Source of the DNA: Bacteroidota bacterium
GTDB taxonomy: Bacteria > Bacteroidota > Bacteroidia > Bacteroidales > Paludibacteraceae
Length of the DNA: 64,000 nucleotides
NCBI GenBank assembly: GCA_023391625.1
Contig: JAEWAN010000023.1
Span: forward strand, 1 to 64,000
Direction: 5' to 3'
In this document: one piece after another, positions 27,244 through 36,636 of the stretch
Layout: each line of letters begins with the position of its first letter
Position numbering within the stretch: position 1 is the stretch's first letter
Position numbers and translations under genes: made by a program
Notes under the pieces: generated by a model
Seen by the model: only the letters and a program-made list of their open reading frames with translations
The model's database searches: none
Told to the model about the DNA's origin: nothing

Positions 27244-30200
27244 TTGAAAAAAGGAAATGCTTCTTTTCCTTCATCGACCAAATTAAGAAATAATTGTTTT
27301 ACTTTTGTAAAAACAAATCCCAAAGATATAAAAAAAACACTGAAGATAATAGCGCTGATAGTGGGAGGATTATTAATATTCTTCTCGCTTGTTTTTTTTC
27401 TGCTGCAAACCAGGGGAATACAGCAGCTTATTGTCAATACGGTGACAAAAGACCTTTCGGCTAGGCTGAATGCGGAAGTACGTGTCGGGGAGTTTGATTA
27501 CGAATTCTTCAATGTCATTACGTTGAAAGATGTATATGTAGAAGATCTCCGGCAGGATACGTTGCTGGCGGTGGACGAACTCAGCGCTCATTTTCGTTTC
27601 TTTCAGCTTTTCAGAAAAAAGGTGATATTTTATTCTCTGCAAATAGACGGTTTATATGGAAACCTGGTGGTAACACCGGAAGGTGAAAATAATTTTGACT
27701 TTTTGATAGATTTGTTTCGTCCGGATCCGGATAAAGAGCGGGCGGACATAGAATATGCGTTTCGTAACGTTCGGCTTACCAATTCAGCACTGGCCTATAA
27801 TAACCAGGCTGCTTCAGGTAAGGAACATTCATCCGAAAGCATGGATTTTAATCATTTGTATATTGATGGGATAAATGCGGAACTGAATTTGAATATATGG
27901 CGTAGTGATACGATAAATGCAGCTGTAACCCGATTTACAGCCCGGGAAAAATCCGGGTTGGAAATTGTAGATTTTAGTATAGAGCTGGTCGGGGATACAA
28001 GCGGCATGACGATTCCTTTTTTTAGATTGCATTTGCCCCATTCCCGTTTGAATCTGGAAAAACTCTCATTCCGTTATGGTGAAGAGTGGGAGTCTGTGGA
28101 TGATTTCATAAATGATACGCACTTTCAGGGAGCTTTGAATAATACCCAAATTACATTGTCCGACGTAGCTCCGCTGCTACCTGCATTTCAAGGAATGGAT
28201 GCTTTGGTTTTCATAGAAGCTTCAGCCAATGGGTATTTGTCTAATTTGCGTGTCCCTAAAATAAAAATTAATTACGGGGAATCATTCCTGCTGAATGCCA
28301 GTCTTAATCTGAGCGGGCTTCCTGATTTGGATGAGGTGTTCCTGTATGGCGATATAAAAGAGCTTAAACTTCAGAGCGCCGATATGGAAAATTTCCTGAC
28401 AGATGTGACGGATAGGGATTTTAATTTGCCGGAGGTGCTGAAAACGCTTGGGGCTGTGAATTACTCAGGAAACATTTCTGGGTTTTTATCCAATATGGTG
28501 CTTTATGGAAATCTGCAAAGCCACGTGGGGGATATTTCCACAGATATTCTGGTGCAGTTTGAGAATGATTTTCAGGATATCCGTTATAATGGAACGGTGG
28601 AGTCTAAATCATTGGACTTAGGAGGATTGTTGCAGATGGAAGAGCTTGGAAATATAGCTTTCCATATAAATACAACGGGGGGTAAACAGCATGGTTCCCC
28701 CATTCAGGGCACGATTGATGCTACTGTTCCCGAATTTAATCTTAAGGGATATGCCTATACGGATATTAATTTTAACGGCAGGTATGATGGAAACGGATTC
28801 AATGGTTCGCTGCGGATAGAAGATGAAAATATTAATGCTCACTTTGATGGTCTGATTGATTTGACGGCAGAGTTGCCCGTATTTGATTTTGATTTGAAAG
28901 TGACGGAAACCAATTTGAATGCTTTGAACCTGATAAAGGCTTATCCGAATGCTTTACTGTCATTCAACTGGAAGACGAATATGACAGGAAACTCACTGGA
29001 CAACATCAATGGCTTTGTCCGTTTTGACAGCATTGTTTTTGTGAATGAAGACAGAAGGCTGGATGTGGATGAAGTGCAGTTTATATCGCGTACGGACAAA
29101 GATTATACTAATTTTGTTATTGAGTCTAAGTACCTGAATGGTTCCTTGAGCGGTAATTTTAATTATGGTTATTTGTTACAGGCTTATTCCACTATTTTAC
29201 CGCAGTACCTACCTTCTGTTACCGAAAAAAATACGCGCGATAAGGTAGATAACCGGGTCGATATTAATCTTACCTTGGAAAACACGGAGGATATTGCCTA
29301 TGCGCTGGATATACCCTATGTGCTTCATGCGGCAGCTACAGTGACGGGTTATTCGGATGAGGCTACTAATACGATTGATATTGTAGCCAATGTACCCCGA
29401 TTGTCTGCCGGCGATCAGGACTTTAACAATAATAGGTTTTATGTCTGGGGGCAGGATAGCGTTGTGGAACTGATTTTTGAATCGGACATTCCTACTGAAA
29501 GTGATTTCTGGAACTTTTCCCTATATAGTAAAGCAGCTAATGACAGCGTACAGTTGGATGTAGAGTGGCGGAATAAGCAGAAAGTGGTGAACCGGGGTGA
29601 GTTCAAAACGATTACTCATTTGAGCCGTGACGGGCAACATCGCCTTCAGACGGAAACTTCCATTATTCCGACAGACATTATACTGTCGGACTCCCTGTGG
29701 AAAGTAGCTTCCGGTAAAATACTTTTTACTCCGGATAAAGTTTTGGATATAGATGATTTCCGTCTAGGAAATCAGAATCAGTATATCAGTATCGACGGAG
29801 TGGTGTCTAAAGATATGCAGGACACTCTTTTGGTTGAGCTGAAAGAAGTGGATCTGGCTTTCTTTTCATTGCTGGCCGGAATGAATGGCTTCACTTTGGG
29901 AGGTTTAGCTACAGGTAATTTTAATATGCAGAGCGTGCTGAAAGAACCGGTTTTTGATGCCGTCCTTTCGGTAAAAGATTTGGAGATGAATGAAACAAGG
30001 GTAGGGGATGCCGCAGTTTTTGCTACCTGGGATCAACTGAAAGAACAAGTCGTGGCGATAGCTTCGATTGAAAACGAGGGGCATGCCGTGGCTTTGGCTG
30101 AGGCCGAATACTCATGGAAAGACCGTATTCTGGATATATATATTGATGTAGACCGCTTGAGCATAAACTTCCTTACCGGTTATTTTGAAAAAGTACTTCC

Positions 30201-31785
30201 CAATACTCAGGCCTATGCCAGCGGGCGATTGTATATCGGCGGCCCGTTGGACGCCATTCGTTTTGAAGGTCGGCTCAGGGCAGACGATGCCCGTGTTACG
30301 GTGGGCGTATTGGGAGCAACTTATGAGTTTAGCGACACGATAGAATTAAAGCCTTATTCTATAGAGTTTCCTCATATCGTATTGCACGATGCGGAAAATA
30401 ATGAAGTAATTGTAGATGGAGCTTTGAGGCATAACGGTAGCTTTAAAGATTTTTCTTTTGACTTGAATGTGCAGGCTAAAAGCGCGCTCGTCATGAGCCT
30501 GTCGCCGGGTGAAAACGATTTGATGTTTGGTAAGGCCTATGCGGATGCCGTGGTGCGTATATCAGGAAAAGAAGAAGATGTGACCGTGCGCGTGAATGCG
30601 ATGACACGTCCCGGGACAAAAGTCTTTATACAAGCCGGAGGGTCTTCTAAAGCGACAGATGCCGGGTTCATTCAGTTTGTCGGTCAGGATGAAACAGACG
30701 GGGAATACCGCTTTGCTAAAAGTACGAAAGCCAAGGAAGCGTCCAACTTTAGGCTGGATTTGCAGTTGGAAGCCACACACGATGCCGAAGTAGGGCTTAT
30801 TATTGACCCGGCGGGAGGCGATATGATTACCGGACGGGGGCATGGCAATATCCGTGTAGAATATGATGAAAGCCAGTCGGATGTAAAAATGTATGGATCA
30901 TACGTTATAGATCAGGGAAACTACACCTTTACGCTGGATGTGTTCCGGAAAGAATTTAAGATAGAAAGCGGTAGTAGTATCTATTGGTCCGGAAGCCCGT
31001 CTAATGCGCAGGTTAATATCCGTGCGGTATATTCGCTTACGGCTTCACTGAAGGACCTTATGAACGATGTTGAAGCTATTTCCAGCCGTACTTCAGTGCC
31101 TGTTAATTGTATTTTGATTTTGACGGATAATCTGATGACGCCTACTATTCAGTTTGACATAGACTTGCCTTCCAGTGATGAGGTGGTGAAACAATATGTA
31201 AAGAGTGAAATCGGGACAGAAGAAATGATGACACGTCAAATACTCTATCTGTTGGTATTTAATAAGTTTTATACACCGGAAGGATTAAAAGATCCTGATT
31301 ATGCAGGAACGAACGATTTTCTTTCACTGGCCACTTCTACCGTAAGTTCACAGATGAACAACATCCTTTCCCAGATGTCCAATAAAATTTCGTTTGGTTT
31401 GGATGCACAGGTGCGTGAGGAAGACCGTATAGAATGGCAGGCAGCTATCATGTACCAGCCGAATGACCGCTGGATAGTAAATGGAAACTTCGGCTATCGT
31501 GACGGACTTAGTGCAGATGATGCGGATTATAATAACCGTTTTATTACAGACTTCGATGTGGAGTACCTGCTGACCAAGTCCGGTAAGTTAGGTCTGAAAT
31601 TTTACAATCATACTGTGGACAGGGCGCAGCTGAAAGCAGCCCGGAATACGCAGGGAATAGGTATTATGTATAAGGAAGATTTTGATACGGTAGGTGACCT
31701 TTTCAAGTACTACTGGCAGAAAATCATTAGTATAGGAAAAAAGAAAAACAAGGAAAATAAAGAAATTGATGAAACGGATAAGTAA
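27244..31785 (+). CDS. tamB: TamB-like translocation/assembly module (DUF490) protein
   Basis: This 1513-residue protein has a single N-terminal membrane helix (about 33-52, IIALIVGGLLIFFSLVFFLL) and a very long beta-strand-rich body typical of AsmA/TamB bridge proteins. Such proteins span the periplasm and carry phospholipids or help outer-membrane assembly. The last 350 residues fit the conserved TamB (DUF490) domain, with YGSYVIDQGNYTF, PSNAQVNIRAVYS, MTPTIQFDIDLPS and the C-terminal beta-barrel-facing part. The frame has no ATG before the membrane helix. TTG at 27244 is the only conventional start after the in-frame stop at 27196, so the start is unusual or slightly wrong. The next gene overlaps its 3' end by 17 bases. 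Confidence 0.92.
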   Translation: MKKGNASFPSSTKLRNNCFTFVKTNPKDIKKTLKIIALIVGGLLIFFSLVFFLLQTRGIQQLIVNTVTKDLSARLNAEVRVGEFDYEFFNVITLKDVYVEDLRQDTLLAVDELSAHFRFFQLFRKKVIFYSLQIDGLYGNLVVTPEGENNFDFLIDLFRPDPDKERADIEYAFRNVRLTNSALAYNNQAASGKEHSSESMDFNHLYIDGINAELNLNIWRSDTINAAVTRFTAREKSGLEIVDFSIELVGDTSGMTIPFFRLHLPHSRLNLEKLSFRYGEEWESVDDFINDTHFQGALNNTQITLSDVAPLLPAFQGMDALVFIEASANGYLSNLRVPKIKINYGESFLLNASLNLSGLPDLDEVFLYGDIKELKLQSADMENFLTDVTDRDFNLPEVLKTLGAVNYSGNISGFLSNMVLYGNLQSHVGDISTDILVQFENDFQDIRYNGTVESKSLDLGGLLQMEELGNIAFHINTTGGKQHGSPIQGTIDATVPEFNLKGYAYTDINFNGRYDGNGFNGSLRIEDENINAHFDGLIDLTAELPVFDFDLKVTETNLNALNLIKAYPNALLSFNWKTNMTGNSLDNINGFVRFDSIVFVNEDRRLDVDEVQFISRTDKDYTNFVIESKYLNGSLSGNFNYGYLLQAYSTILPQYLPSVTEKNTRDKVDNRVDINLTLENTEDIAYALDIPYVLHAAATVTGYSDEATNTIDIVANVPRLSAGDQDFNNNRFYVWGQDSVVELIFESDIPTESDFWNFSLYSKAANDSVQLDVEWRNKQKVVNRGEFKTITHLSRDGQHRLQTETSIIPTDIILSDSLWKVASGKILFTPDKVLDIDDFRLGNQNQYISIDGVVSKDMQDTLLVELKEVDLAFFSLLAGMNGFTLGGLATGNFNMQSVLKEPVFDAVLSVKDLEMNETRVGDAAVFATWDQLKEQVVAIASIENEGHAVALAEAEYSWKDRILDIYIDVDRLSINFLTGYFEKVLPNTQAYASGRLYIGGPLDAIRFEGRLRADDARVTVGVLGATYEFSDTIELKPYSIEFPHIVLHDAENNEVIVDGALRHNGSFKDFSFDLNVQAKSALVMSLSPGENDLMFGKAYADAVVRISGKEEDVTVRVNAMTRPGTKVFIQAGGSSKATDAGFIQFVGQDETDGEYRFAKSTKAKEASNFRLDLQLEATHDAEVGLIIDPAGGDMITGRGHGNIRVEYDESQSDVKMYGSYVIDQGNYTFTLDVFRKEFKIESGSSIYWSGSPSNAQVNIRAVYSLTASLKDLMNDVEAISSRTSVPVNCILILTDNLMTPTIQFDIDLPSSDEVVKQYVKSEIGTEEMMTRQILYLLVFNKFYTPEGLKDPDYAGTNDFLSLATSTVSSQMNNILSQMSNKISFGLDAQVREEDRIEWQAAIMYQPNDRWIVNGNFGYRDGLSADDADYNNRFITDFDVEYLLTKSGKLGLKFYNHTVDRAQLKAARNTQGIGIMYKEDFDTVGDLFKYYWQKIISIGKKKNKENKEIDETDK

Positions 31786-32422
31786 TTTGACCATTCTTTT
31801 GGTTTGTGTTTTGTTGCCCTTAAAGGCTCAGTCCACTTTGGAACAGTTGTATGTCAACATGCCGGATATGCTGAATCCTGCGATGTCTAAAAAACAACGT
31901 ATGGAACAAATAGAATATTATAAAGCCGGTTCAGACAGTGTGGCCAATCGTTTTAATAACCAGGTGTACGTACGTGCGTTTGATGAACAGAACGGGTATA
32001 TGAAAATTCAGACTACCGACATTTCAGCCATGGAAATAAAATATTTTATCAATGGAAATGATACGGTTGTGGGTGTTATAAAAACAGTCTGTACTCCCAT
32101 ATGCCAGTCTGTAGTCAATTTTTATACAACAGCCTGGCATAAACGTTCGGATATTAAATTTAGTATGCCCAAAGCGGTGGAATGGTTGGATCCGGAAATG
32201 ATGAAACAAACAACGGAAAATACAGAAATAGCCCGTAAGCTATTGGATGTAAGTTTTATATCCCTTTCTTTTTCTCCGGATCAGAATGAAATTTTAGCGT
32301 TAAACCATAGCCTGGATTATTTGTCGGAACAGGATAGGGAAATTGTAGCTCCTTTGTTAAGGGAAGAACCTATCATTTTTCGTATCGACAATAAAGAGTG
32401 GTTACGCGTTGTAAATGATTAA
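31769..32422 (+). CDS. DUF3256-like secreted protein
   Basis: This 217-residue protein has a signal peptide (ends LKAQ, about residue 21). The mature part begins TLEQLYVNMPDMLNPAMSKK and resembles the Bacteroidales DUF3256 family, which has no known function. The ATG at 31769 follows a TTG by one codon and I take the ATG as the start. It overlaps the 3' end of tamB by 17 bases in another frame, so translation is probably coupled and an envelope role is likely (inference). No catalytic motif is visible, and the assignment to DUF3256 is from memory of the family pattern. Confidence 0.7.
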   Translation: MKRISNLTILLVCVLLPLKAQSTLEQLYVNMPDMLNPAMSKKQRMEQIEYYKAGSDSVANRFNNQVYVRAFDEQNGYMKIQTTDISAMEIKYFINGNDTVVGVIKTVCTPICQSVVNFYTTAWHKRSDIKFSMPKAVEWLDPEMMKQTTENTEIARKLLDVSFISLSFSPDQNEILALNHSLDYLSEQDREIVAPLLREEPIIFRIDNKEWLRVVND

Positions 32423-32987
32423 TATAAAGAGAATAAATTATTCTTTTTCCAGAATCGGAGTTGTCGATCTTGTGTTTGTTTGAAAAATCAAATCGTTTCT
32501 TCTTTGGAAAAAACAGAATGGTTTATTTAATTTGTTGTAGATGAGGTGTCTGTTTTAATACATTGTTATTCAGACTTCCAATTATTAGAAAGTTCCTTTA
32601 TCTTTACGTTAAGAGAAAAATGTAAACTATACAGCGCAGGTTTTTAAATCTCTTAGGCGACAACACTTTTAAAGAGAGCATTCTTATAAATGGAGCCTAA
32701 GATTTTTTCTTAGGCTTTTTTCTCCGGTCGAATACCATTTTTACGCGCCATTTAAACAGAAATTACTATCAAATGCCGCCCAGCCACCGGAAATTAACAT
32801 GAAATTAAAGCAAATGTACATTTTGTCCCCCCCCTATATTGGGTTGATAAAATTGCATATGCAAGAGAATACCCGTAGAGAGAAAATGTTTGGTTTTATT
32901 GGTCAGTGTATCGGTTGGTTTTATCGTTGAAATGTAGTTTGGTCTGGATAGTAGGAGCGGAGTCCTTTTTCTTTAGTAAAATATCCA
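32423..32987. other. Gene-free interval around the candidate small RNA
   Basis: The interval holds the candidate RNA and terminator at 32613-32721. The remaining stretch (32722-32987) includes a run of eight C near 32827 and no ORF. It is the 3' side of the minus-strand beta-lactamase, for which I see no clear hairpin terminator. Confidence 0.5.
32613..32721 (+). ncRNA. Candidate structured small RNA with alternative hairpins
   Basis: A 7/8 match to the -7 element (TATCTTTA, 32599-32606) precedes a stretch ending in a strong terminator (AGCCTAAGA/TCTTAGGCT, 32694-32716, then six T). TCTTAGGC also occurs upstream at 32651-32658, so GCCTAAGA at 32695-32702 can pair with either copy. No ORF lies inside and no plus-strand gene follows. 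Start and function are inferred. Confidence 0.4.
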
Positions 32988-33881
32988 TCACTCTTTACAG
33001 GCATATTTATATACCATTTGCGATATATCTGCTATGATTTGCGAAGTAACCGAAGCATTTTCTGCAGAGTCTTTTATAAAAACAACTATTGTGTACCTTT
33101 TTCCGTTGGGTAGTAAAACAAACCCTACGTCATTTATTCCGATGATTTTACCTTCATTGTTGAGGTCACCGGTTCCTGTTTTGTGTCCGATGATGGCTTT
33201 CGTTTCCTCAAGAGGGAAAGCTAAACGGTCTTTACCTGTCTGACAGGTAATCATTGCTTGTTTTATAAAATCCTGATATTCTTTATCAAACAGCTCTTTA
33301 GTCAACAGTAATTCTATCATTTTAGCTGTTTCAAGTGGCGTGCTCCAATTTAAGTAACAGTTTTCTATGCTCTTATGCATATCATCTTCCGTGGCTTGAA
33401 TAGCGAACCGTTGCAACCCCAGTCCCCGGATGTATTGGTCGGTAGCCTCAGGACCTCCGGTTATGCTAAACAGAATATCACAGGCATTATTATCGCTTAG
33501 ATGTAATGTGTACTTTAATAAATCCTTGATTGTAAGGGATACGTTTCCTGCCGGATATTTTTCACGAAGAGGGCTGTAAGTATCCGGTTTTAAATCTTCC
33601 GGATAGATGTAAACCGGAGTGTCAAAAGACAAACCTTCCTTTTGACAATAGTCGGCAACGGCTAAAGCCTGATGCAGTTTGAATACACTCATCAGCGGAT
33701 AACGGCAGTCGTTATTTACAGTAATGGTATCTTGGCCGTTTAATATCACAGCTATACCTACTTGTGCGTTTAGGTTGGCTGCGAACTGTTGCAGTTGCCG
33801 TTCCAAAGTTCTGTTGCCGGCTTGGAATATTATTGGGAACAGAAGCAGGCACAATATGGGTAATATATTTTTCTTGTTCAT
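32988..33881 (-). CDS. Class A (subclass A2) beta-lactamase
   Basis: This 297-residue periplasmic serine beta-lactamase has a signal peptide (ends about residue 21). Active-site motifs are complete: SVFK (Ser65, Lys68), SDN (129-131), the omega-loop Glu in ATEDDMH (Glu165) and HKTGTG (Lys234). The blocks MSVFKLHQALA, LSDNNACDI and NWSTP resemble the Bacteroidales enzymes CblA, CfxA and CepA, which hydrolyse penicillins and cephalosporins. It is not identical to any of these as I recall them, so the spectrum cannot be stated. It lies in a core-like stretch next to an alkaline phosphatase with no mobile-element genes touching it, so it is probably a resident chromosomal gene. Confidence 0.93.
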   Translation of the reverse strand: MNKKNILPILCLLLFPIIFQAGNRTLERQLQQFAANLNAQVGIAVILNGQDTITVNNDCRYPLMSVFKLHQALAVADYCQKEGLSFDTPVYIYPEDLKPDTYSPLREKYPAGNVSLTIKDLLKYTLHLSDNNACDILFSITGGPEATDQYIRGLGLQRFAIQATEDDMHKSIENCYLNWSTPLETAKMIELLLTKELFDKEYQDFIKQAMITCQTGKDRLAFPLEETKAIIGHKTGTGDLNNEGKIIGINDVGFVLLPNGKRYTIVVFIKDSAENASVTSQIIADISQMVYKYACKE

Positions 33882-33952
33882 GAAAAATTATCCCTGATTG
33901 AATTTCTATTACATTGAATAAATGTGTTTTATGTAGATGCTTAATAGAGAAA

Positions 33953-35602
33953 TTATAATCTCTCTATTAAGTCTTCCGGTAAGTAAAATGCATTATTCTG
34001 CTTCATGTATACAATAAGACTTCCGGTTTCCAACGGTTTACCGTTGATGTAAACGATAGAAGAATTAGCCGGGATACTTATTCTTTTACGTCCTTTCTTT
34101 GCTTCTAAAGTAGTTTTGCCGTCTTTTTCAGAGATTGAATATTTCCAGTCGGCAAAGACTTGGGTATGTTTGGAGTATAATTTCTGTGTCAGTTCGTTCA
34201 GGGTAGAGTGCAGCCCGATAGCATCGCATAAATAATTATTAATTTCAACATTTGTATTTAATCCGACAGGAATTTCATTCTTAGGATGGTAAGCAGCCAG
34301 GAATACATCTTCCGAAGTATGTCCCCCGCTTGAGAACCCGATATAGGTTTTAGAATTCATGATCCGCGCAATGGAAGAAGCTAGATTCTCGTTGTTACTA
34401 ACCTGCATGTAGTCTCCTTCCGTATAGTTCTTGGAATGCAGTAGCAAGGTCAGTTCATCATCAGTCAGGTCAATGTTAGTATAGTGTTTGAAAATGTTTC
34501 GGAAATCTTCCGGTTTTGATTTCAGTAAAATAGCTTCCAGCCCTCTGGCGGTTTTCTGATAATTAGATAAAGGCTCGAATACTTCCTGTATTCCCCGTCT
34601 TGCATAATCATGGAAATTATAGTTGCCTACCACGAAGCCGCTGTTCCCATGGTCAGGAAGAATGATAACAGTCGTTTCTCCGTTTTTTAATGCAAAGTCC
34701 AAAGCAACCCGTACAGCCTTGTCAAAAGCCAGGAACTCCGTAATGCAGCCGATTGCGTCATTAGCATGAGCAGCATAGTCCACCTGGCTGCCCTCTACCA
34801 TCAGGAAGAAACCTTTATCCTCTTTAGAGAGACGTTCTATTGCCTTTTGTGTCATTTCTGAGAGTGACGGAACTTGTGTTGTGTCCCGGTCGATGTCATA
34901 GGGGAGGTTTGTGTCGCAAAACAATGCCCATACTCTTTCGTCTCCGTTAAATTTGCGGAAAGCCTCAATATCGTTTTTGTAAACCACAGCACCCTGATTT
35001 TGCAGGTGGTTTTGCATGTCATCCTGCATATAGTTTACTCCTCCTGCAAATACAACATCAATATTGTTGTGTGCCATTTGTCTGGCAATTTCCTGATACT
35101 CATAACGTGAAGTATGGTGAGCGGCAGTAGCTCCCGGAGTGGCATGAGGAAACTCCACGGTAGCAACAATTCCTACTGCTTTTCCCAATCCATATTTAGC
35201 CCCTTCCAGGACGGTGGCAAGGGGTTGGTATGTCTTTTCCGGATCGCCGCTTACCGGATAAATATCCTGTATAGTGTCCTGTTCCGGATATATGGATATA
35301 TTATTTACTTTTTGGGGCATACCCGTCATATAAGCAGACATTGCAGGAGCCGAATCTACCACCGGGGCGTTAGATGAATATGTTTTTACCAATCCGCAGA
35401 AGTAAGGGTCGACAGCTAAATGATCATTACCACCGTTGTATATTTGAAACCAGCGGGCGGCAGATAAAACGCCGATAGATGTACCGTCCGGAATCATTAG
35501 GATTACATTTTTAGTCGGGGTTACCGTTTTTTTGTATTGTGTCTGGGAAAAAACGCAAAAGCAGATAAATAGGGACGTGATGGTAAAAATAATTTTTTTC
35601 AT
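33953..35602 (-). CDS. Alkaline phosphatase (PhoA-type)
   Basis: This periplasmic phosphomonoesterase of about 549 residues has a signal peptide (ends VFSQ). The N-terminal metal site motif is NVILMIPDG, with Pro where Gly is usual. The nucleophile lies in VVDSAPAMSAYMTG, and later metal ligands are in VEFPHATPGA, EGSQVDYAAHANDA, ILPDHGN and SSGGHTSEDVFLAAYHP. Length and motif order are typical of alkaline phosphatases. I prefer the ATG at 35602, directly followed by a Lys-Lys signal peptide; the ATG at 35623 adds seven residues. It is 71 bases upstream of the beta-lactamase gene on the same strand. No Pho box is evident. Confidence 0.93.
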   Translation of the reverse strand: MKKIIFTITSLFICFCVFSQTQYKKTVTPTKNVILMIPDGTSIGVLSAARWFQIYNGGNDHLAVDPYFCGLVKTYSSNAPVVDSAPAMSAYMTGMPQKVNNISIYPEQDTIQDIYPVSGDPEKTYQPLATVLEGAKYGLGKAVGIVATVEFPHATPGATAAHHTSRYEYQEIARQMAHNNIDVVFAGGVNYMQDDMQNHLQNQGAVVYKNDIEAFRKFNGDERVWALFCDTNLPYDIDRDTTQVPSLSEMTQKAIERLSKEDKGFFLMVEGSQVDYAAHANDAIGCITEFLAFDKAVRVALDFALKNGETTVIILPDHGNSGFVVGNYNFHDYARRGIQEVFEPLSNYQKTARGLEAILLKSKPEDFRNIFKHYTNIDLTDDELTLLLHSKNYTEGDYMQVSNNENLASSIARIMNSKTYIGFSSGGHTSEDVFLAAYHPKNEIPVGLNTNVEINNYLCDAIGLHSTLNELTQKLYSKHTQVFADWKYSISEKDGKTTLEAKKGRKRISIPANSSIVYINGKPLETGSLIVYMKQNNAFYLPEDLIERL

Positions 35603-35706
35603 TGGTAAATATAAATGGTTCATTGAATTACCACAAAGTTACGAAGAATAAAGGAAAGTGGACAGAAAAATATTTTAAAATTATATGAATAAAAACTGTA
35701 AAGTTG

Positions 35707-35737
35707 TTTGGTATTTATCAAAAAAGCTATATCTTTG
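35707..35737 (+). promoter_or_regulatory. Promoter of tRNA-Ser
   Basis: TTTG (35707-35710), a 19-base spacer and TATCTTTG (35730-35737) match the Bacteroidales -33/-7 consensus exactly. The tRNA begins 31 bases after the -7 element. Confidence 0.88.
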
Positions 35738-35768
35738 CACCGCTTTTGAGAAAGAAAGCATATCTCTT

Positions 35769-35853
35769 GGAGAGGTGGCAGAGTGGTCGAATGCGGCGGT
35801 CTTGAAAACCGTTGTACTGCAAGGTACCGGGGGTTCGAATCCCTCCCTCTCCG
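35769..35853 (+). tRNA. trnS: tRNA-Ser (anticodon UGA)
   Basis: This 85-base class II tRNA has the acceptor stem GGAGAGG/CCTCTCC, the anticodon loop CTTGAAA with TGA, a long variable arm, the T-loop GGTTCGAATCC and discriminator G. CCA is not encoded. Its 3' end is the integration site of the island that follows. Confidence 0.97.
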
Positions 35854-35865
35854 CAAGAAGGACAG
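35841..35865 (+). repeat. attL-like 25-bp direct repeat
   Basis: This copy spans the 3' part of tRNA-Ser (T-stem and acceptor) and the first 11 bases of the terminator. It is identical to 40244-40268. Confidence 0.88.
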
Positions 35866-35885
35866 CTTATAACTGTCCTTCTTTT
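35855..35885 (+). terminator. tRNA-Ser terminator (left, island-borne copy)
   Basis: AAGAAGGACAG pairs with CTGTCCTTCTT, followed by a T-rich run. A second copy with a different loop lies at 40258-40291. Confidence 0.88.
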
Positions 35886-35919
35886 GTTTTTCCCTCCTGT
35901 AAATCTTCTGATAGCGATA

Positions 35920-35969
35920 TTCAACACTATTCAATTATATTCAATTATGTTAAATTATGCTCAAATTGC
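35920..35969 (+). repeat. Five-fold 10-bp periodic repeat inside the left end of the island
   Basis: TTCAACACTA, TTCAATTATA, TTCAATTATG, TTAAATTATG and CTCAAATTGC follow each other without gaps, one DNA turn apart. The position just inside attL suggests integrase arm-type sites or a phased curved segment (inference). Confidence 0.5.
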
Positions 35970-36152
35970 TATTTTTTTTACCAAATCTTGCAAAGCCTAA
36001 ACACTACCTTTTAAAACCTAATATGAAACGAAAACGACTGTCCCGGCCGGAAACACATAAAAAAAGTTGAATTTACGAGAGGTAGGAAAAAAGGTTATGA
36101 ATTCAACTCCCTTATCTATCAAATCTGCATAAATTTTAAAAGACACATAATT

Positions 36153-36553
36153 ATGGAAGCAGTAACATTCTCAGAAGCAAGAGTTTATGTGGGTACATAC
36201 GCCCAGTATAACAACGGTTCACTTTTCAGCAAGTGGTTAGACCTATCCGACTATTCGGATAAGGACGAGTTTTTGGAAGCGTGCCGGGAACTGCACAAGG
36301 ATGAGTGAGACCCGGAATATATGTTTCAGGATTACGAAAATGTACCCGAAAGCTGGTTGTCTGATAAGTTCTTTGAACTTCGGGATGCCATCGAAAAACT
36401 AATTGAAAACCAGTAGGAAGCGTTTTTTGTATGGTGCGACCACCACAATAGCGATGTAAGCGAAGAAGACACAACGACCTCATTTCTTTCTTTGAGGACG
36501 AATATTAGGGATAATATAACGATGAAGAAAACTATGCCCATGATTTATTATAA
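36153..36553 (+). pseudogene. ardA: Antirestriction protein ArdA remnant
   Basis: Translation from 36153 gives EARVYVGTYAQYNNGSLF, then KWLDLSDYSDKDEF, MFQDYENVPESWLS and EAFFVWCDH, the familiar ArdA pattern. ArdA mimics DNA and blocks type I restriction enzymes during conjugation. The frame is broken by TGA at 36306 and TAG at 36414, then by a frameshift near 36466. After the shift the usual C-terminus can still be read (DLISFFEDEY to ENYAHDLL), with TAG and TAA stops where Gln codons would be expected. Several lesions look like C-to-T changes. The gene is clearly dead and marks a former conjugative element. Confidence 0.88.
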
Positions 36554-36636
36554 CTGATTACTGGTTTGATGATGGTTTTGTCTTTCGTGTTTGCTGATTA
36601 TTCACCGAGGGAAACCTGCCCACAAACCAAATTACA

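Noticed and set aside
32822..32840. A run of eight C as a phase-variation tract
   Set aside because: It is not inside or directly upstream of a reading frame, so slippage has no obvious target.
32988..33881. The beta-lactamase as a recently acquired mobile gene
   Set aside because: No insertion sequence, att repeat or mobilisation gene touches it, and the neighbours are core-like.
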